Part shown: in pieces, positions 1 through 8,618 of the stretch | Position numbering within the stretch: the stretch's first letter is position 1 | How the letters are laid out: each line of letters begins with the position of its first letter | From: Didymella arachidicola | Taxonomy: Eukaryota; Ascomycota; Dothideomycetes; Pleosporales; Didymellaceae | Assembly (NCBI GenBank): GCA_016630955.3 | Contig: CM049999.1 | Location: 62,001 to 126,000 of the forward strand | Direction of reading: 5' to 3' | Length of the DNA stretch: 64,000 nt | Position numbers and translations under genes: made by a program | Notes under the pieces: generated by a model | What the model was told of the DNA's origin: nothing | What the model saw: only the letters and a program-made list of their open reading frames with translations | The model's database searches: none

Positions 1-545
1 GAAGCACTGCATATCGTCACTCCGTCGGTGACCGCATTAACCGCACTGGACAGCTCGCAATGGTGTCTTGTCAGTACTGCGCCAGAAAAGGTCTTGCGTG
101 TAGGATGTCGTCGTTGAAGAAGGAGTGTGGGAATTGTTATCGCGCAGGGGCCCAGAAGTGTGTTCCGATGGAGGTTCCGGTTCCGAATTTCGAACGAATC
201 GATCGAGAAATGAATCGTCTGGAGCAACAAGAGGCCGAAGCGGACGAAGCGGAGTCTGCTGCTCTTCAGACTATTCTGGCCGCGCGTGCGAAAAAAGATC
301 GCATTCGAAAACAAAGGAAAATGCTGCAGCGTCGCGAGCAACAGTGGGTAGATGAGGCTGGTCGATACGTTGAGGATATCGAAGCTCTTGAAGCCGTTGA
401 GGGTATTAATCGGGAGGTTGCACAGCTGGAGGCAGGTCTGATGCCTGGTTCTCTGGCTCTTGACTGGAGCGCTTTTATGCCGTCTGTGTTGGAGGGCGAC
501 CCGGGCTTCCTTGCTGATGGAGCCGAGGTTACCGGTAATTCGTAA
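1..545 (+). CDS. Antisense Zn2Cys6 DNA-binding protein, family 1, copy 1 (5' end at window edge)
   Basis: Opposite in direction to gag-pol. The protein carries C-x2-C-x6-C-x8-C-x2-C-x7-C, matching the GAL4-type fungal binuclear zinc cluster, then about 90 residues rich in E, K, R and Q that look like a coiled coil, then an acidic, hydrophobic C-terminus ending GNS. An in-frame ATG lies at 60. The likelier start, seen in copy 2 at 8619, would fall nine bases left of this window. Family knowledge: Zn2Cys6 proteins are fungal transcription factors that often dimerise through an adjacent coiled coil. That it regulates the element's own U3 is inference. Confidence 0.75.
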   Translation, partial: STAYRHSVGDRINRTGQLAMVSCQYCARKGLACRMSSLKKECGNCYRAGAQKCVPMEVPVPNFERIDREMNRLEQQEAEADEAESAALQTILAARAKKDRIRKQRKMLQRREQQWVDEAGRYVEDIEALEAVEGINREVAQLEAGLMPGSLALDWSAFMPSVLEGDPGFLADGAEVTGNS

Positions 546-551
546 AAGGTA

Positions 552-2399
552 ACGTGTTTCCCCACCGAGCCGCCCACCCCCACCGAGTCGCCCGCCCTCA
601 CCAAAATCGCGACTATTACACGATTATTACGCTCGACCACAACGCTGCATAAATACAGTATCAATCTCAAATTAATCCTTAGAAGCGTCGCTATCGACTG
701 AATCTACTATTTCTGCAGTGCAGGTGCGCGCGTTGTGGCCAGTCTTGCCACAACGCCCGCAGTGCCTCTCTTTGCGCACCCTCTTCGCTGGCGGTTCTGC
801 TGCCTCCTGGCCGCCACCGTCCTTCTCAGCTATCAAATCCTGTACGTCACCCACTGTAAGACTCTCCTCTGTCCGAATATACTTTCTCTTGCGACTGCGC
901 TGCTCTGTTAAGGCGTCAATTGACTTCCGAAGCCCTGCCAGTTCCCTAGCTTGTAATAGTGAATTGTGGCCTATTACAGCCATGCCTTTTGTGAGCGAGT
1001 CAACTGCTTGCAGAAGAGGAGAGATAGGAGACTCTCTGTGCCTTTGTATGCGCTCACGAACTAGCGTAGACTGCGCCTCCATCTCTTTTATTGTGGCTGG
1101 CGTTTTGGACTCCCAAGGGGTGTCCTCTGGTAGTGGAGGTGTTGGTGTACGAAGCACCACATCAAGCTTTGATAACACCCGCTCTGGGTCGTGAGGTACT
1201 AAACCAGCGCCTCTAAAGCTTGCTAGGATATTTTCCTTTGTAATTGCCTTGTTAAAAGCAATGTGAAAGGCTGGTAGAAAGGTCTCTTTCTTAACTTGAG
1301 TGACAGAGTACCTTGCCCAGCTGTCGATCTCAGCGTAGTACGCCCGCTTCAAGGGGGCAAAACAGCCCACGTCAAGCGGCTGTAATAGGTGCGACGAGTG
1401 TGGGGGCATACACAGGGTGATAATCTTGTGTTCTGCGCAATATTGGTGAAATGCAGCAGAGCTGTGGCTCTCATGGCCGTCCACAATTAGTAGACGGTAC
1501 ACACCCACAGTACGCTCCTTTGTATGCGCGTCAAAGTGCTTCAGCCACTTTAGACCAAGCTCATTTGTTGTCCAGCCGTTAGAGCTAGTCTCAATTACCC
1601 AGTCGCGAGGCAGGCCTGGGTACCAGCTTGATATAAGGACCTTACCACCAAAGATAATGAAGGGTGGGATAGCCCAGCCAGCAGCGCAGATGCCCTGGAT
1701 GATTGTGACCCAGTCACGGTTGCCTGGCTGTATCTTCTTTGGATTGGTTCGCTTCTCAGAGCCTGTAAAGACCATCTGAGCGTTAATTATGCCCATCATG
1801 AACCCAGACTCATCAAAGTTATGTGTGTCTTCAGCAAGGATGCCGTACTTCTCCTTTGTTGTCCTTACTAGCTCGAACCAGGGCGTTATAACGCGTGGGT
1901 CTTCGTTTAGGGCTCGCTGACGATCGTATGGACGGCTGCGTCGAAGCTTGACTTCCTTGGTACGCGTTCTGAACCTGTCTACCCAGTGCTTGCCAACAGG
2001 TCCTTCACCGCGCGCAGCAAGGAGATCATTCGCCATTTCTTCCACCATAGCCCTTGTAGCGCCTATTCCTCGTGCGTCTAGGTCAAGTATACGCGCGACT
2101 ATTACATCCTCCTCTAGCTTTTTTAGCTTCTTCGAGTTAGGCTCAGTATCGCGTCGTGAAGGCTTTCCAGCGCGTCGGTCTCTTAGCGTTGTTCGGGGGA
2201 CAGCAAAGGCCCTAGACGCGTGCCTAGTACTGTCGGGTTCAGCGGCTTTTGTAGCCTGGATAGCAAGGTATAGTGTACCTTCGTTATAGGTCGATTGCGC
2301 GTCGCGTTGTGGCGGCATAGTAATAGTTGTTGTAATAGTCGCGATTTTGGTGAGGGCGGGCGACTCGGTGGGGGTGGGCGGCTCGGTGGGGAAACACGT
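552..2399 (-). mobile_element. pogo/Fot1-type DNA transposon inside family 1 copy 1
   Basis: 1,848 bp, bounded by TA at 550-551 and 2400-2401. The inverted ends begin ACGTGTTTCCCCACCGAG. Each end contains the word ACCGAGYCGCCC twice with an 18-bp period. It sits between the pol stop and the antisense gene. Family 3 keeps the uninterrupted site (ATAAACATACCTTAC at about 34324-34338), which confirms the borders. Another copy starts at 63098. Confidence 0.93.
672..2318 (-). CDS. pogo/Fot1 family DDE transposase
   Basis: 548 aa, starting at ATG 2318. N-terminal Psq-like helix-turn-helix (about 12-55), CENP-B-type HTH (about 60-130), then a DDE_1 catalytic domain with NFDESG (D169), VDGHESH (D280) and QPLDVG (D316). 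A basic segment and a CCHC zinc knuckle (CGRCGKTGHNARTC, about 520-533) close the protein. It would bind the transposon ends and carry out cut-and-paste transposition at TA in the nucleus. No frameshift or stop is seen, so it is probably active. It reads in the same direction as the host retroelement. Confidence 0.92.
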   Translation of the reverse strand: MPPQRDAQSTYNEGTLYLAIQATKAAEPDSTRHASRAFAVPRTTLRDRRAGKPSRRDTEPNSKKLKKLEEDVIVARILDLDARGIGATRAMVEEMANDLLAARGEGPVGKHWVDRFRTRTKEVKLRRSRPYDRQRALNEDPRVITPWFELVRTTKEKYGILAEDTHNFDESGFMMGIINAQMVFTGSEKRTNPKKIQPGNRDWVTIIQGICAAGWAIPPFIIFGGKVLISSWYPGLPRDWVIETSSNGWTTNELGLKWLKHFDAHTKERTVGVYRLLIVDGHESHSSAAFHQYCAEHKIITLCMPPHSSHLLQPLDVGCFAPLKRAYYAEIDSWARYSVTQVKKETFLPAFHIAFNKAITKENILASFRGAGLVPHDPERVLSKLDVVLRTPTPPLPEDTPWESKTPATIKEMEAQSTLVRERIQRHRESPISPLLQAVDSLTKGMAVIGHNSLLQARELAGLRKSIDALTEQRSRKRKYIRTEESLTVGDVQDLIAEKDGGGQEAAEPPAKRVRKERHCGRCGKTGHNARTCTAEIVDSVDSDASKD

Positions 2400-2448
2400 T
2401 ATGTTTATATTTTATAATTTTCGTGTGTTTTTTTGCGTTGGGTTTTCA

Positions 2449-2507
2449 GTCAAATAAACTTTGGCTTGGAGATCCACGTGTTTTTGCGCGTGGGTTCGAG
2501 TCCTGAC
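2449..2507 (+). other. tRNA-like segment between pol and the antisense gene
   Basis: About 59 bp with a T-loop-like GGGTTCGAGTCC, a preceding CCACG/CGTGG stem-loop resembling the variable arm of tRNA-Leu/Ser, and GTCA/TGAC ends. It is too short and too imperfectly paired to be a working tRNA. The same segment is in family 3 (34224-34282) with TTCGAAT in place of TTCGAGT. Confidence 0.35.
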
Positions 2508-2513
2508 AGGTTC

Positions 2514-5500
2514 TTATTTTTTGTACTGTCGAAGTAGCTCGCGGCAGTTGTTGAGGTTTTCTTTTGGTTCCCACGTGTTTTCTGAGTCCGGGTATCCTAA
2601 CCATTTGACTAGGTACTCGTCGCCGTCGCCTTTATTGCGATGTTGTATTATTTTTTCAACTTCCCACTCGTCCTGGCCGTCTGCCTGGTAGTGAAAGTCT
2701 TTCTGGATTGGCGTTCTGGGGTCGGCTGGTTCCAACAGCGAGATGTGGAACACTGGATGGATCTTTGCATCCTTGGGCAGCGCAAGTCGATAGTTGACTG
2801 GGCTGATTTGATTGGAAATGAAAAATGGTCCGACCTTGACTTTGTCCAGTTTTTTCGTTGGTCGCCGTGTGCGTAGGTTTTTCGTAAGGAGATACACTTT
2901 ATCCCCCTCCTTTAGCAGAGGCGCCGTTTTTCGTTTCTTGTTAACATAAGAGATGCTCCGTGACTGAGCTTTGGCGATGTTATCGAGCGATTTTCTGTGT
3001 ACTTCCTTCAGTGCTTCGACTGAGTTAATCGCTGATTCCGTTTGAATGTTACTGTCCAATGATCTGGTAAAGAGATTTGGGTGTCTCCCGTGGTTTGCGA
3101 AGAACGGCGTTACGCCTGTTGCTTCTGACAATTTGTTGTTGTACGCGATTTGTGCCATAGGTAATAGTGAAACCCAGTTGTCTTGCTGCTGGTTGCAGTA
3201 GATGCGGAGGTACGTCTCCATTGTTTGGTTCACTCGTTCTGTTTGGCCATCCGTCTGCGGATGATACGCGGTTGACAGTTTTTTCTTGGTACCAATAGCT
3301 GCTAACAGCGTAGTCCAGTAGTTCGATGTAAACAACTTGTCTCTATCGCTGATGATTGATTCGGGGATGCCGTGGTGTCGGACAATCCTATCCAGGTACA
3401 CTCGTGCGAGCTGCTCTGCAGTGTAGCTGTGGCGGAAAGGCACAAACTCAGCGGCTTTCGTGAATCGATCGACCACAACGAAGATTGAGTCGTAGGTGTA
3501 TCCTGTTACAGGATCCTTAGAGACAGGTAGCTGTGTAACGAAATCCATTGTGATGTTCGTCCATGGTGCCGTTGGCGGCTCCATTGCCTGTGCTTCTCCA
3601 TACTTGGCGTGCGTGCTGTGTTTGTTCTGCTGACAGCTTACGCAATTCTTGATGAACTTGGCGACCTTGTCGCGCATGTTCGGGAACTCGTAATGTCTCC
3701 TGATGAGTTCCATTGTTCTGGTGATACCGGGGTGTCCATGAAGCGGGTCATCGTGGTGACTGCTTATGACTTCTTCCTCCAGTTCCTCTGGTACCTGTGA
3801 CGGTACATGATGCTCTTGGCGTACTAGCATCATATTGTTGAGCTGCTGGGATGGTCCTAACGATCCGTCGCTATTGATACCAAGGATCGCTGATTCGTTG
3901 ATCGTTTTGGATCCTGCGAGGTCGTGTCGTCGACTGAGTGCATCGGCTCTGCCGTTGTCCTTTCCTGGTGTATAGAGGATCTTGAACTTGTATTGTCCGA
4001 GGGTCTCGGACCATCGTACTTGTCGTCTGTTCAATACCTTTGTTGTCGTGAAGTGTACCAGGTTTTTGTGATCCGTGTAGATCGTAAGCTCCGAACAACT
4101 TTCAGCGTAAACTCGCCAATGTTCCAGGGCAGATACAATCGCGAGTAGTTCTTTGTCGTGTACGTCGTATCGTTCTTCGGGTCCTGAGAACTTGCGTGAG
4201 TAGTAGGCAATCGGGTGCCATTGACCATCTCGTTCTTGTGTAATGCATGCTCCTAATGCCAAATCTGAGGCATCTGTTTCCATTCGCAGCGACTCTCCGC
4301 TCCTGAATGTAACCAATGTGGGTGGATCTACACAAGCTTGCTTTAGCGTTTCGAAAGCTTTGTCCTGATCCTTGCCCCACTTGAAGGGTGTGTCCTTCCG
4401 CGTAAGTTTCGTAAGCGGCAAGGCCTTCGTGGAGTAATCCTTAATGAAGCGTCGGTTGAAGTTAACAAACCCAAGGAACTCTTGAATGTTCTTGACGGTT
4501 TTGGGTGTTGGCCAATCCTTCACAACCTGAATCTTTTCTTGGCTCATCTTGACTCCGTATCGTCCTACTACAAACCCTAGGAACTCGACTTCCTTCTTGT
4601 GCCATTCGCACTTCTCGGGTTTCAAACGTAGGTGCGCTGCTCCTAGGCAGGCAAGCACTTGTCGTACGTGTTCGACATGCTCTTCTAGTGTTTTGCTGTA
4701 CACTAGGATGTCATCGAGGTACGCCACCACGGTAATGTCTAAGTGTGCCCTCAGCACGTTGTTGATTAAGGCTTGACATGTCGCTGGTGCGTTGGTGAGC
4801 CCGAACGGCATGACCAAATACTCGTAATGACCATAACGGGTTCTAAACGCCGTCTTCCATTCTTCGCCCTCCTTCATGCGGATGAGGTTGTATGCTCCTC
4901 TTAAGTCTAACGCAGTGAAGTACTGTGCTCCTGCTAACCGATCCTGAAGTTCGCTGATGTTCGGTAGCGGGTAACGATTCTTGATCGTGATATCGTTGAG
5001 CTTTCGGTAATCGATGCAAGGTCGTAGCTTGCCATCTTTCTTTGGTACGAATAGAACGGGAAATCCTGCTGGGGATTCTGATTCTCGAATGAATCCTTTG
5101 TTAAGGTTCTCCTTAAGGTAGTTGCGCAGCTCCTCAAGTTCCTTTTCCGACATCTGGTATATTGGCCCGAATGGGGGCTTCTTGCCTGGCTCGAGCTTAA
5201 TCTCGTGGTCCCATTCTTGGTGCTGCGGTAATGCCTTCGCAGTCTTCTCATCGCGGAAGAGGTCTATAAACTCTCTATATTCATCCGGGATGTCAGGAGT
5301 TGTACTGTTCTCCTTAACCGTCGCTTTGTGATCCAAGGGCTGATTGGTATCTGCACGGTCGACCGCTCTATCTTGGCGCGTCTTGTTCGAAGAGATATTG
5401 TTGATCTCCTTCTCATCCACCAGCTGCGTCGTGAGCTGCGCGGGTCGCTGTCCGGGTGTACCTGATCCGTGACACTTGAGCGTTATTCGCTGGTTCTTCC

Positions 5501-5924
5501 AGTCGATCCATGGATTGTGCTCTCTTAACCAAGGAAGTCCTAATATGATATCGTGGGCGGCCGTTCCCAGAACATCTAGGTCTATCAATTCCTCGTGGTT
5601 GAATACTTTCAGACGTCGCTGTACCACTTCGTGGGTCACAGTCGACTCTCCTGGCATTGGTTCTCCGTTGGCTACTCGTAAAGGGTATGGTTCCTCCTTT
5701 CTTCGCTTCTGCAAGCCTGCTTGCGCGATAGCGGATTGAGACACATAGTTGCTTTGTGCTCCTGAGTCCAACAATGCCGTCATCCTGGTGCCTTCTAGCA
5801 CGACAGGGAATTTGATGAGGGAATGGTCCTTATTGGAATCCTGACGTCGATTCCGGGAGCCCTGGACTGCGTTGAGTGAAAGCTCTCGTCTGGCTCTGCT
5901 GTGGCACTCGTGCACCATTGGTCT
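2514..5924 (-). CDS. pol: Pol polyprotein, family 1 copy 1 (expressed by -1 frameshift)
   Basis: About 1,136 codons in the -1 frame from the TTTTTTA at 5924-5930; the first ATG, at 5918, is not needed. Order: aspartic protease (ALLDSGAQ near residue 51), RT with YLDD (about 399-402), RNase H (METDASDLALGA), integrase with an HHCC zinc domain (HPGI, H-x3-H type; CVSCQQ) and the D,D-35-E core (TMDFVTQLP, SDRDKLF, TAYHPQTDGQTER), and a C-terminal chromodomain (EWEVEKII, EYLVKWLGYPDSENTWEP). The chromodomain marks it as a chromovirus; such domains target integration to modified histones in related elements. The frame is intact. Confidence 0.95.
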   Translation of the reverse strand, partial: RPMVHECHSRARRELSLNAVQGSRNRRQDSNKDHSLIKFPVVLEGTRMTALLDSGAQSNYVSQSAIAQAGLQKRRKEEPYPLRVANGEPMPGESTVTHEVVQRRLKVFNHEELIDLDVLGTAAHDIILGLPWLREHNPWIDWKNQRITLKCHGSGTPGQRPAQLTTQLVDEKEINNISSNKTRQDRAVDRADTNQPLDHKATVKENSTTPDIPDEYREFIDLFRDEKTAKALPQHQEWDHEIKLEPGKKPPFGPIYQMSEKELEELRNYLKENLNKGFIRESESPAGFPVLFVPKKDGKLRPCIDYRKLNDITIKNRYPLPNISELQDRLAGAQYFTALDLRGAYNLIRMKEGEEWKTAFRTRYGHYEYLVMPFGLTNAPATCQALINNVLRAHLDITVVAYLDDILVYSKTLEEHVEHVRQVLACLGAAHLRLKPEKCEWHKKEVEFLGFVVGRYGVKMSQEKIQVVKDWPTPKTVKNIQEFLGFVNFNRRFIKDYSTKALPLTKLTRKDTPFKWGKDQDKAFETLKQACVDPPTLVTFRSGESLRMETDASDLALGACITQERDGQWHPIAYYSRKFSGPEERYDVHDKELLAIVSALEHWRVYAESCSELTIYTDHKNLVHFTTTKVLNRRQVRWSETLGQYKFKILYTPGKDNGRADALSRRHDLAGSKTINESAILGINSDGSLGPSQQLNNMMLVRQEHHVPSQVPEELEEEVISSHHDDPLHGHPGITRTMELIRRHYEFPNMRDKVAKFIKNCVSCQQNKHSTHAKYGEAQAMEPPTAPWTNITMDFVTQLPVSKDPVTGYTYDSIFVVVDRFTKAAEFVPFRHSYTAEQLARVYLDRIVRHHGIPESIISDRDKLFTSNYWTTLLAAIGTKKKLSTAYHPQTDGQTERVNQTMETYLRIYCNQQQDNWVSLLPMAQIAYNNKLSEATGVTPFFANHGRHPNLFTRSLDSNIQTESAINSVEALKEVHRKSLDNIAKAQSRSISYVNKKRKTAPLLKEGDKVYLLTKNLRTRRPTKKLDKVKVGPFFISNQISPVNYRLALPKDAKIHPVFHISLLEPADPRTPIQKDFHYQADGQDEWEVEKIIQHRNKGDGDEYLVKWLGYPDSENTWEPKENLNNCRELLRQYKK

Positions 5925-8050
5925 AAAAAAGACTCGTCCTCATGTGGTAAAAGTCCGCTTTCACGTTTAAGTGACCTGTGTGTCTGGCATCTAAAGTTTA
6001 GACACTGAACCCATTCATATAGGTTGCACTCCTCATTCTGCACAAGGTGCATGTCCAGTATTTCTTCCGCACTTGTAGTCCCTGGAAAGTGAAGGTTTGT
6101 ACGCTTGTCCCAAGCATGTTCCGCACAGTATGTCTCTGCACACTCCCACCAGTATTCCTTGCAACCTTCAGGCTTGCTAGGGAACCACTGACTGTTCAGT
6201 TTAAACTGTAGGTGGTAGTTGCATTCTTCGTGGTAACACTGCATCGCTGGGAGTTGAGGATGGCATGGATTCCGTATATCCTGCTGAAGCTGCGACGTGT
6301 AGCTCTGTGCTGGCGCGGCGGGTCGTCGGTTGAAGTCAGGTTCGCCTCGGCTTCGAGCGTACGAGTTGTAGGTGTCCAGTTGTCGCTGCGTTGCATGGTT
6401 ATCCTTTATCCATTTGACGTAGTCTTCTGTATGCCATTCCTTGCTGGTCTTCTGGGCGTTGATGACCTGTTGGTCGAACTTCCTAAGTGCCGCGGGATCT
6501 TCCAACAGATATTTTCGTGCCCATGCAACGTCGTCACTTGTCCTCCATCCTTGGATGTTTTCTGTATCTTGTAGGTCTGCCGACTGGATGGTGACGTTGG
6601 GCGTTTCTTCCTTATGCTTAGGAATATTGTTGACGATGGTCAAATTGATTGTTGGCGCTTGCGGTTCCTGGAAGACAGGAGTCTGGGTGGACTGGTTTCG
6701 CATAACCGTCGTGTCCTGGCTTTCCTGTGCCTTGTCGCATACGATCAGACGTTTTCCCTCTGTAGAATAGTATCTGTCGCCACGGCGAAAGAAGGTGTCG
6801 TGGTATCGTTTGCCGACAATAATACTGTCATTCCTTGTGTCGCATTCTACCACGTGGTAACGATAAGGGTCGTTCTTGATCCACTCTGTCTCGGGGTAGG
6901 GCGTTGGTGGTCGGATTTGCTTGCTTGAAGCATCCTCATCGGATTCCTTAACGTGGTCGTCATCAGATCCGGAAGTGGGGTCTTCCATGAGACGTCCCAT
7001 CTCATTAGTAATGACCTCCCACTCTTGGTCGCCGCTGTCGTCATGAGCCAGCATGTTCAGCTGCCTGGTTACTTTGTTCTTCATACGACAGTCGCGGGCG
7101 TAGTGGCCTGTCTTGCCACAGCCGTAACAAGTCACTGAAGACTTATCACCGCGGTTATTACTACCCTTCTTTTTCTCATTCCATCGTTCAGGTCCTTTGT
7201 TAATGTTGGAGAGGTCCATTGCTGCAGGACCGTAGTATCCACTGTTCGTATCGTTGTGGACACGGCGTCCCATGTTGGCTTGGTAAAGGCCACCACGTTG
7301 GCCACGGCGATAGTTGTTGTTGCGCCATTGGTTGCGTGGAGCCTGGGGTGGGCGAGTGACCTGAGTCACGGCTCGCGCACGAGGGTCCTCTCTCAATTCT
7401 TGTTGAAGGTCATAGAGCTTGACGTCGATACTGATTGCTTCGTTTACTAACGCGTCGAAGGTATCGGTAGCTGCGGCAGTCCGCATGAGCTCTTCCTTGA
7501 CCTTGGGCTTAAGGCCTTGTTTGAACATGGTCATCAGCGCAACGTCGTCCCAGCCGGTGAACGTAGCTACTTGCTGAAACTTAGCAGCGTAGTCGGCGGC
7601 GGACGCAGTTTGTCGGATGCGCTGAATCTCGCGTCGGGCGATGGTTGGTTCGTTGTGTACTCCAAATACTTGGCGAATCTGTTCCTTGAACAGATCGAAG
7701 TCTTCGATCCATGGGTCGATGTCTGCTGAATTGCTTGCTCCGTCGTGGTAACGGCGAATGAAGGGTTTGATCCAAGTGAACGCGCGATCCTTCATAAACG
7801 TACTCACAAAAGTGACACGCTTCTCCTCTGGGATGCGTTCTCCTTGGAACATAAAAAACAGATCGAACTTCATGAGCCAGTCTTCCAGCTTGTCGCGAGT
7901 GCCATCGAAGGCCTCGGGTTTAGCCACTGGGTAGACACTGGTAGGGGCAGGCGCCGCTGCCTCCTCGTCCATGTCGAGATCGTCATCAGCCGTACGGCGT
8001 GATGCGTTGGAGTTGCTTGGGGTAGCACGGGATCCTGAGGTAGTACTCAT
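5795..8050 (-). CDS. gag: Gag protein with long Cys/His-rich C-terminal extension, family 1 copy 1
   Basis: 751 aa from ATG 8050, 18 bp after the LTR. A low-complexity N-terminus is followed by a retrotransposon Gag/capsid domain (about 45-220) and a CCHC knuckle (CYGCGKTGHYARDC, about 308-321) for RNA binding. Then comes an unusual tail of about 430 residues containing repeated Cys/His motifs (CYHEECNYH, WWECAETYCAEH, CLNFRCQTH). The last 44 or so codons overlap pol. The first 350 residues are nearly identical to families 2-4; the tail differs clearly. The function of the tail is unknown. Confidence 0.92.
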   Translation of the reverse strand: MSTTSGSRATPSNSNASRRTADDDLDMDEEAAAPAPTSVYPVAKPEAFDGTRDKLEDWLMKFDLFFMFQGERIPEEKRVTFVSTFMKDRAFTWIKPFIRRYHDGASNSADIDPWIEDFDLFKEQIRQVFGVHNEPTIARREIQRIRQTASAADYAAKFQQVATFTGWDDVALMTMFKQGLKPKVKEELMRTAAATDTFDALVNEAISIDVKLYDLQQELREDPRARAVTQVTRPPQAPRNQWRNNNYRRGQRGGLYQANMGRRVHNDTNSGYYGPAAMDLSNINKGPERWNEKKKGSNNRGDKSSVTCYGCGKTGHYARDCRMKNKVTRQLNMLAHDDSGDQEWEVITNEMGRLMEDPTSGSDDDHVKESDEDASSKQIRPPTPYPETEWIKNDPYRYHVVECDTRNDSIIVGKRYHDTFFRRGDRYYSTEGKRLIVCDKAQESQDTTVMRNQSTQTPVFQEPQAPTINLTIVNNIPKHKEETPNVTIQSADLQDTENIQGWRTSDDVAWARKYLLEDPAALRKFDQQVINAQKTSKEWHTEDYVKWIKDNHATQRQLDTYNSYARSRGEPDFNRRPAAPAQSYTSQLQQDIRNPCHPQLPAMQCYHEECNYHLQFKLNSQWFPSKPEGCKEYWWECAETYCAEHAWDKRTNLHFPGTTSAEEILDMHLVQNEECNLYEWVQCLNFRCQTHRSLKRESGLLPHEDESFLDQWCTSATAEPDESFHSTQSRAPGIDVRIPIRTIPSSNSLSC
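5924..5930 (-). promoter_or_regulatory. -1 ribosomal frameshift heptamer T TTT TTA (family 1 copy 1)
   Basis: Read in the gag frame as TCT TTT TTA GAC. Slipping back one base enters pol as TTT AGA. The pol frame is -1 relative to gag in every copy, and the heptamer is unchanged in all of them. Confidence 0.8.
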
Positions 8051-8057
8051 CTTGGGG

Positions 8058-8067
8058 GTGTTCAAAA
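8058..8067 (-). other. Primer-binding region, family 1 copy 1 (probable self-priming)
   Basis: TTTTGAACAC follows the LTR directly and lacks the TGG that pairs with a tRNA CCA end. TTGAACAC is the exact complement of GTGTTCAA at the predicted transcript start (8282-8289). Confidence 0.6.
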
Positions 8068-8576
8068 TGTTGAAGTCGTACTTTAAGCAAAGCTCGTAAG
8101 CACTAATTCTATTGGTTCTCAGGGATGAGTACGGTGACAGGAAGCCGAAGGGGTTGGTTGCAATAAGGTGTACAGATACGATCTGTCAGTCTTGAGAGCA
8201 GGGTAACGATGAGTAGTACAGAGTAGACTGTCTAGCTCGAAGGTTGGGTTTGAGATCCAAAGACAAACTTGATAACTTAGGTTGAACACGAACTGTAAGA
8301 GTTGTGTTCCTACGTACTATATACATACAGATGTTCCATTCTTGTTCCATTGTTCTATAGTTGTTCCAACCTGGTACTTTCTGGAACATCGTGGGATTCT
8401 TGGAACATCACGTGACTTGTTCCATGGTGGCGTTCCGCCAAGACTTTGGAACATGAGGGGTTACGTCGTCATTGGTCCTGGGTGCTGACCTTCTTGAAGG
8501 CCTGCGGGTTGTCCCCGAGTGTCATCAATCCTTCCTTCTCTTATCTTCTGCCTTGCCCCGTCTCAGGTTCGTAACA
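8068..8576 (-). repeat. Family 1 LTR shared by the two tandem copies (509 bp)
   Basis: Begins TGTTACGA and ends CAACA on the minus strand. It serves as the 5' LTR of copy 1 and the 3' LTR of copy 2. U3 is specific to this family; the segment from just upstream of the TATA box to the end matches the other families. Confidence 0.94.
8318..8453 (-). promoter_or_regulatory. Family 1 U3 promoter and TGTTCCA motif array
   Basis: Seven exact TGTTCCA/TGGAACA sites at 8332, 8343, 8362, 8382, 8401, 8418 and 8447 in both orientations, plus a TGTTCTA at 8351. A TCACGTGA palindrome lies at 8408-8415. The TATA box (TATATA, 8318-8323) is 34 bp upstream of GTGTTCAA, the likely start of R. Confidence 0.75.
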
Positions 8577-8590
8577 CTATCCCCCCTCTT
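8577..8590 (-). other. Polypurine tract, family 1 copy 2
   Basis: On the minus strand AAGAGGGGGGATAG lies directly before TGTTACGA. A purine run ending in GATAG or GGTAG is found at the same place in all families and should prime plus-strand DNA synthesis. Confidence 0.75.
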
Positions 8591-8618
8591 CAATCTTCAT
8601 GTCCTCATGAACTGACTC

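Larger units (their letters stand above)
1..8576 (-). mobile_element. Ty3/Gypsy chromovirus, family 1, copy 1 (3' end outside window)
   Basis: Minus-strand LTR retrotransposon. Its 5' LTR is 8068-8576, followed leftward by gag, pol (protease, RT, RNase H, integrase, chromodomain), a pogo transposon insertion and an antisense Zn2Cys6 gene. The 3' LTR lies left of the window. The sequence from position 1 reappears at 8629, so the repeat unit is 8,628 bp. All encoded proteins are identical in the two copies. Copies 1 and 2 share the LTR at 8068-8576, the pattern expected from unequal recombination between LTRs, or from an assembly duplication. Confidence 0.93.

Noticed and set aside
2449..2507. 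A functional tRNA gene
   Set aside because: Only 59 bp, incomplete acceptor and D arms, imperfect T stem. Kept only as a tRNA-like segment.
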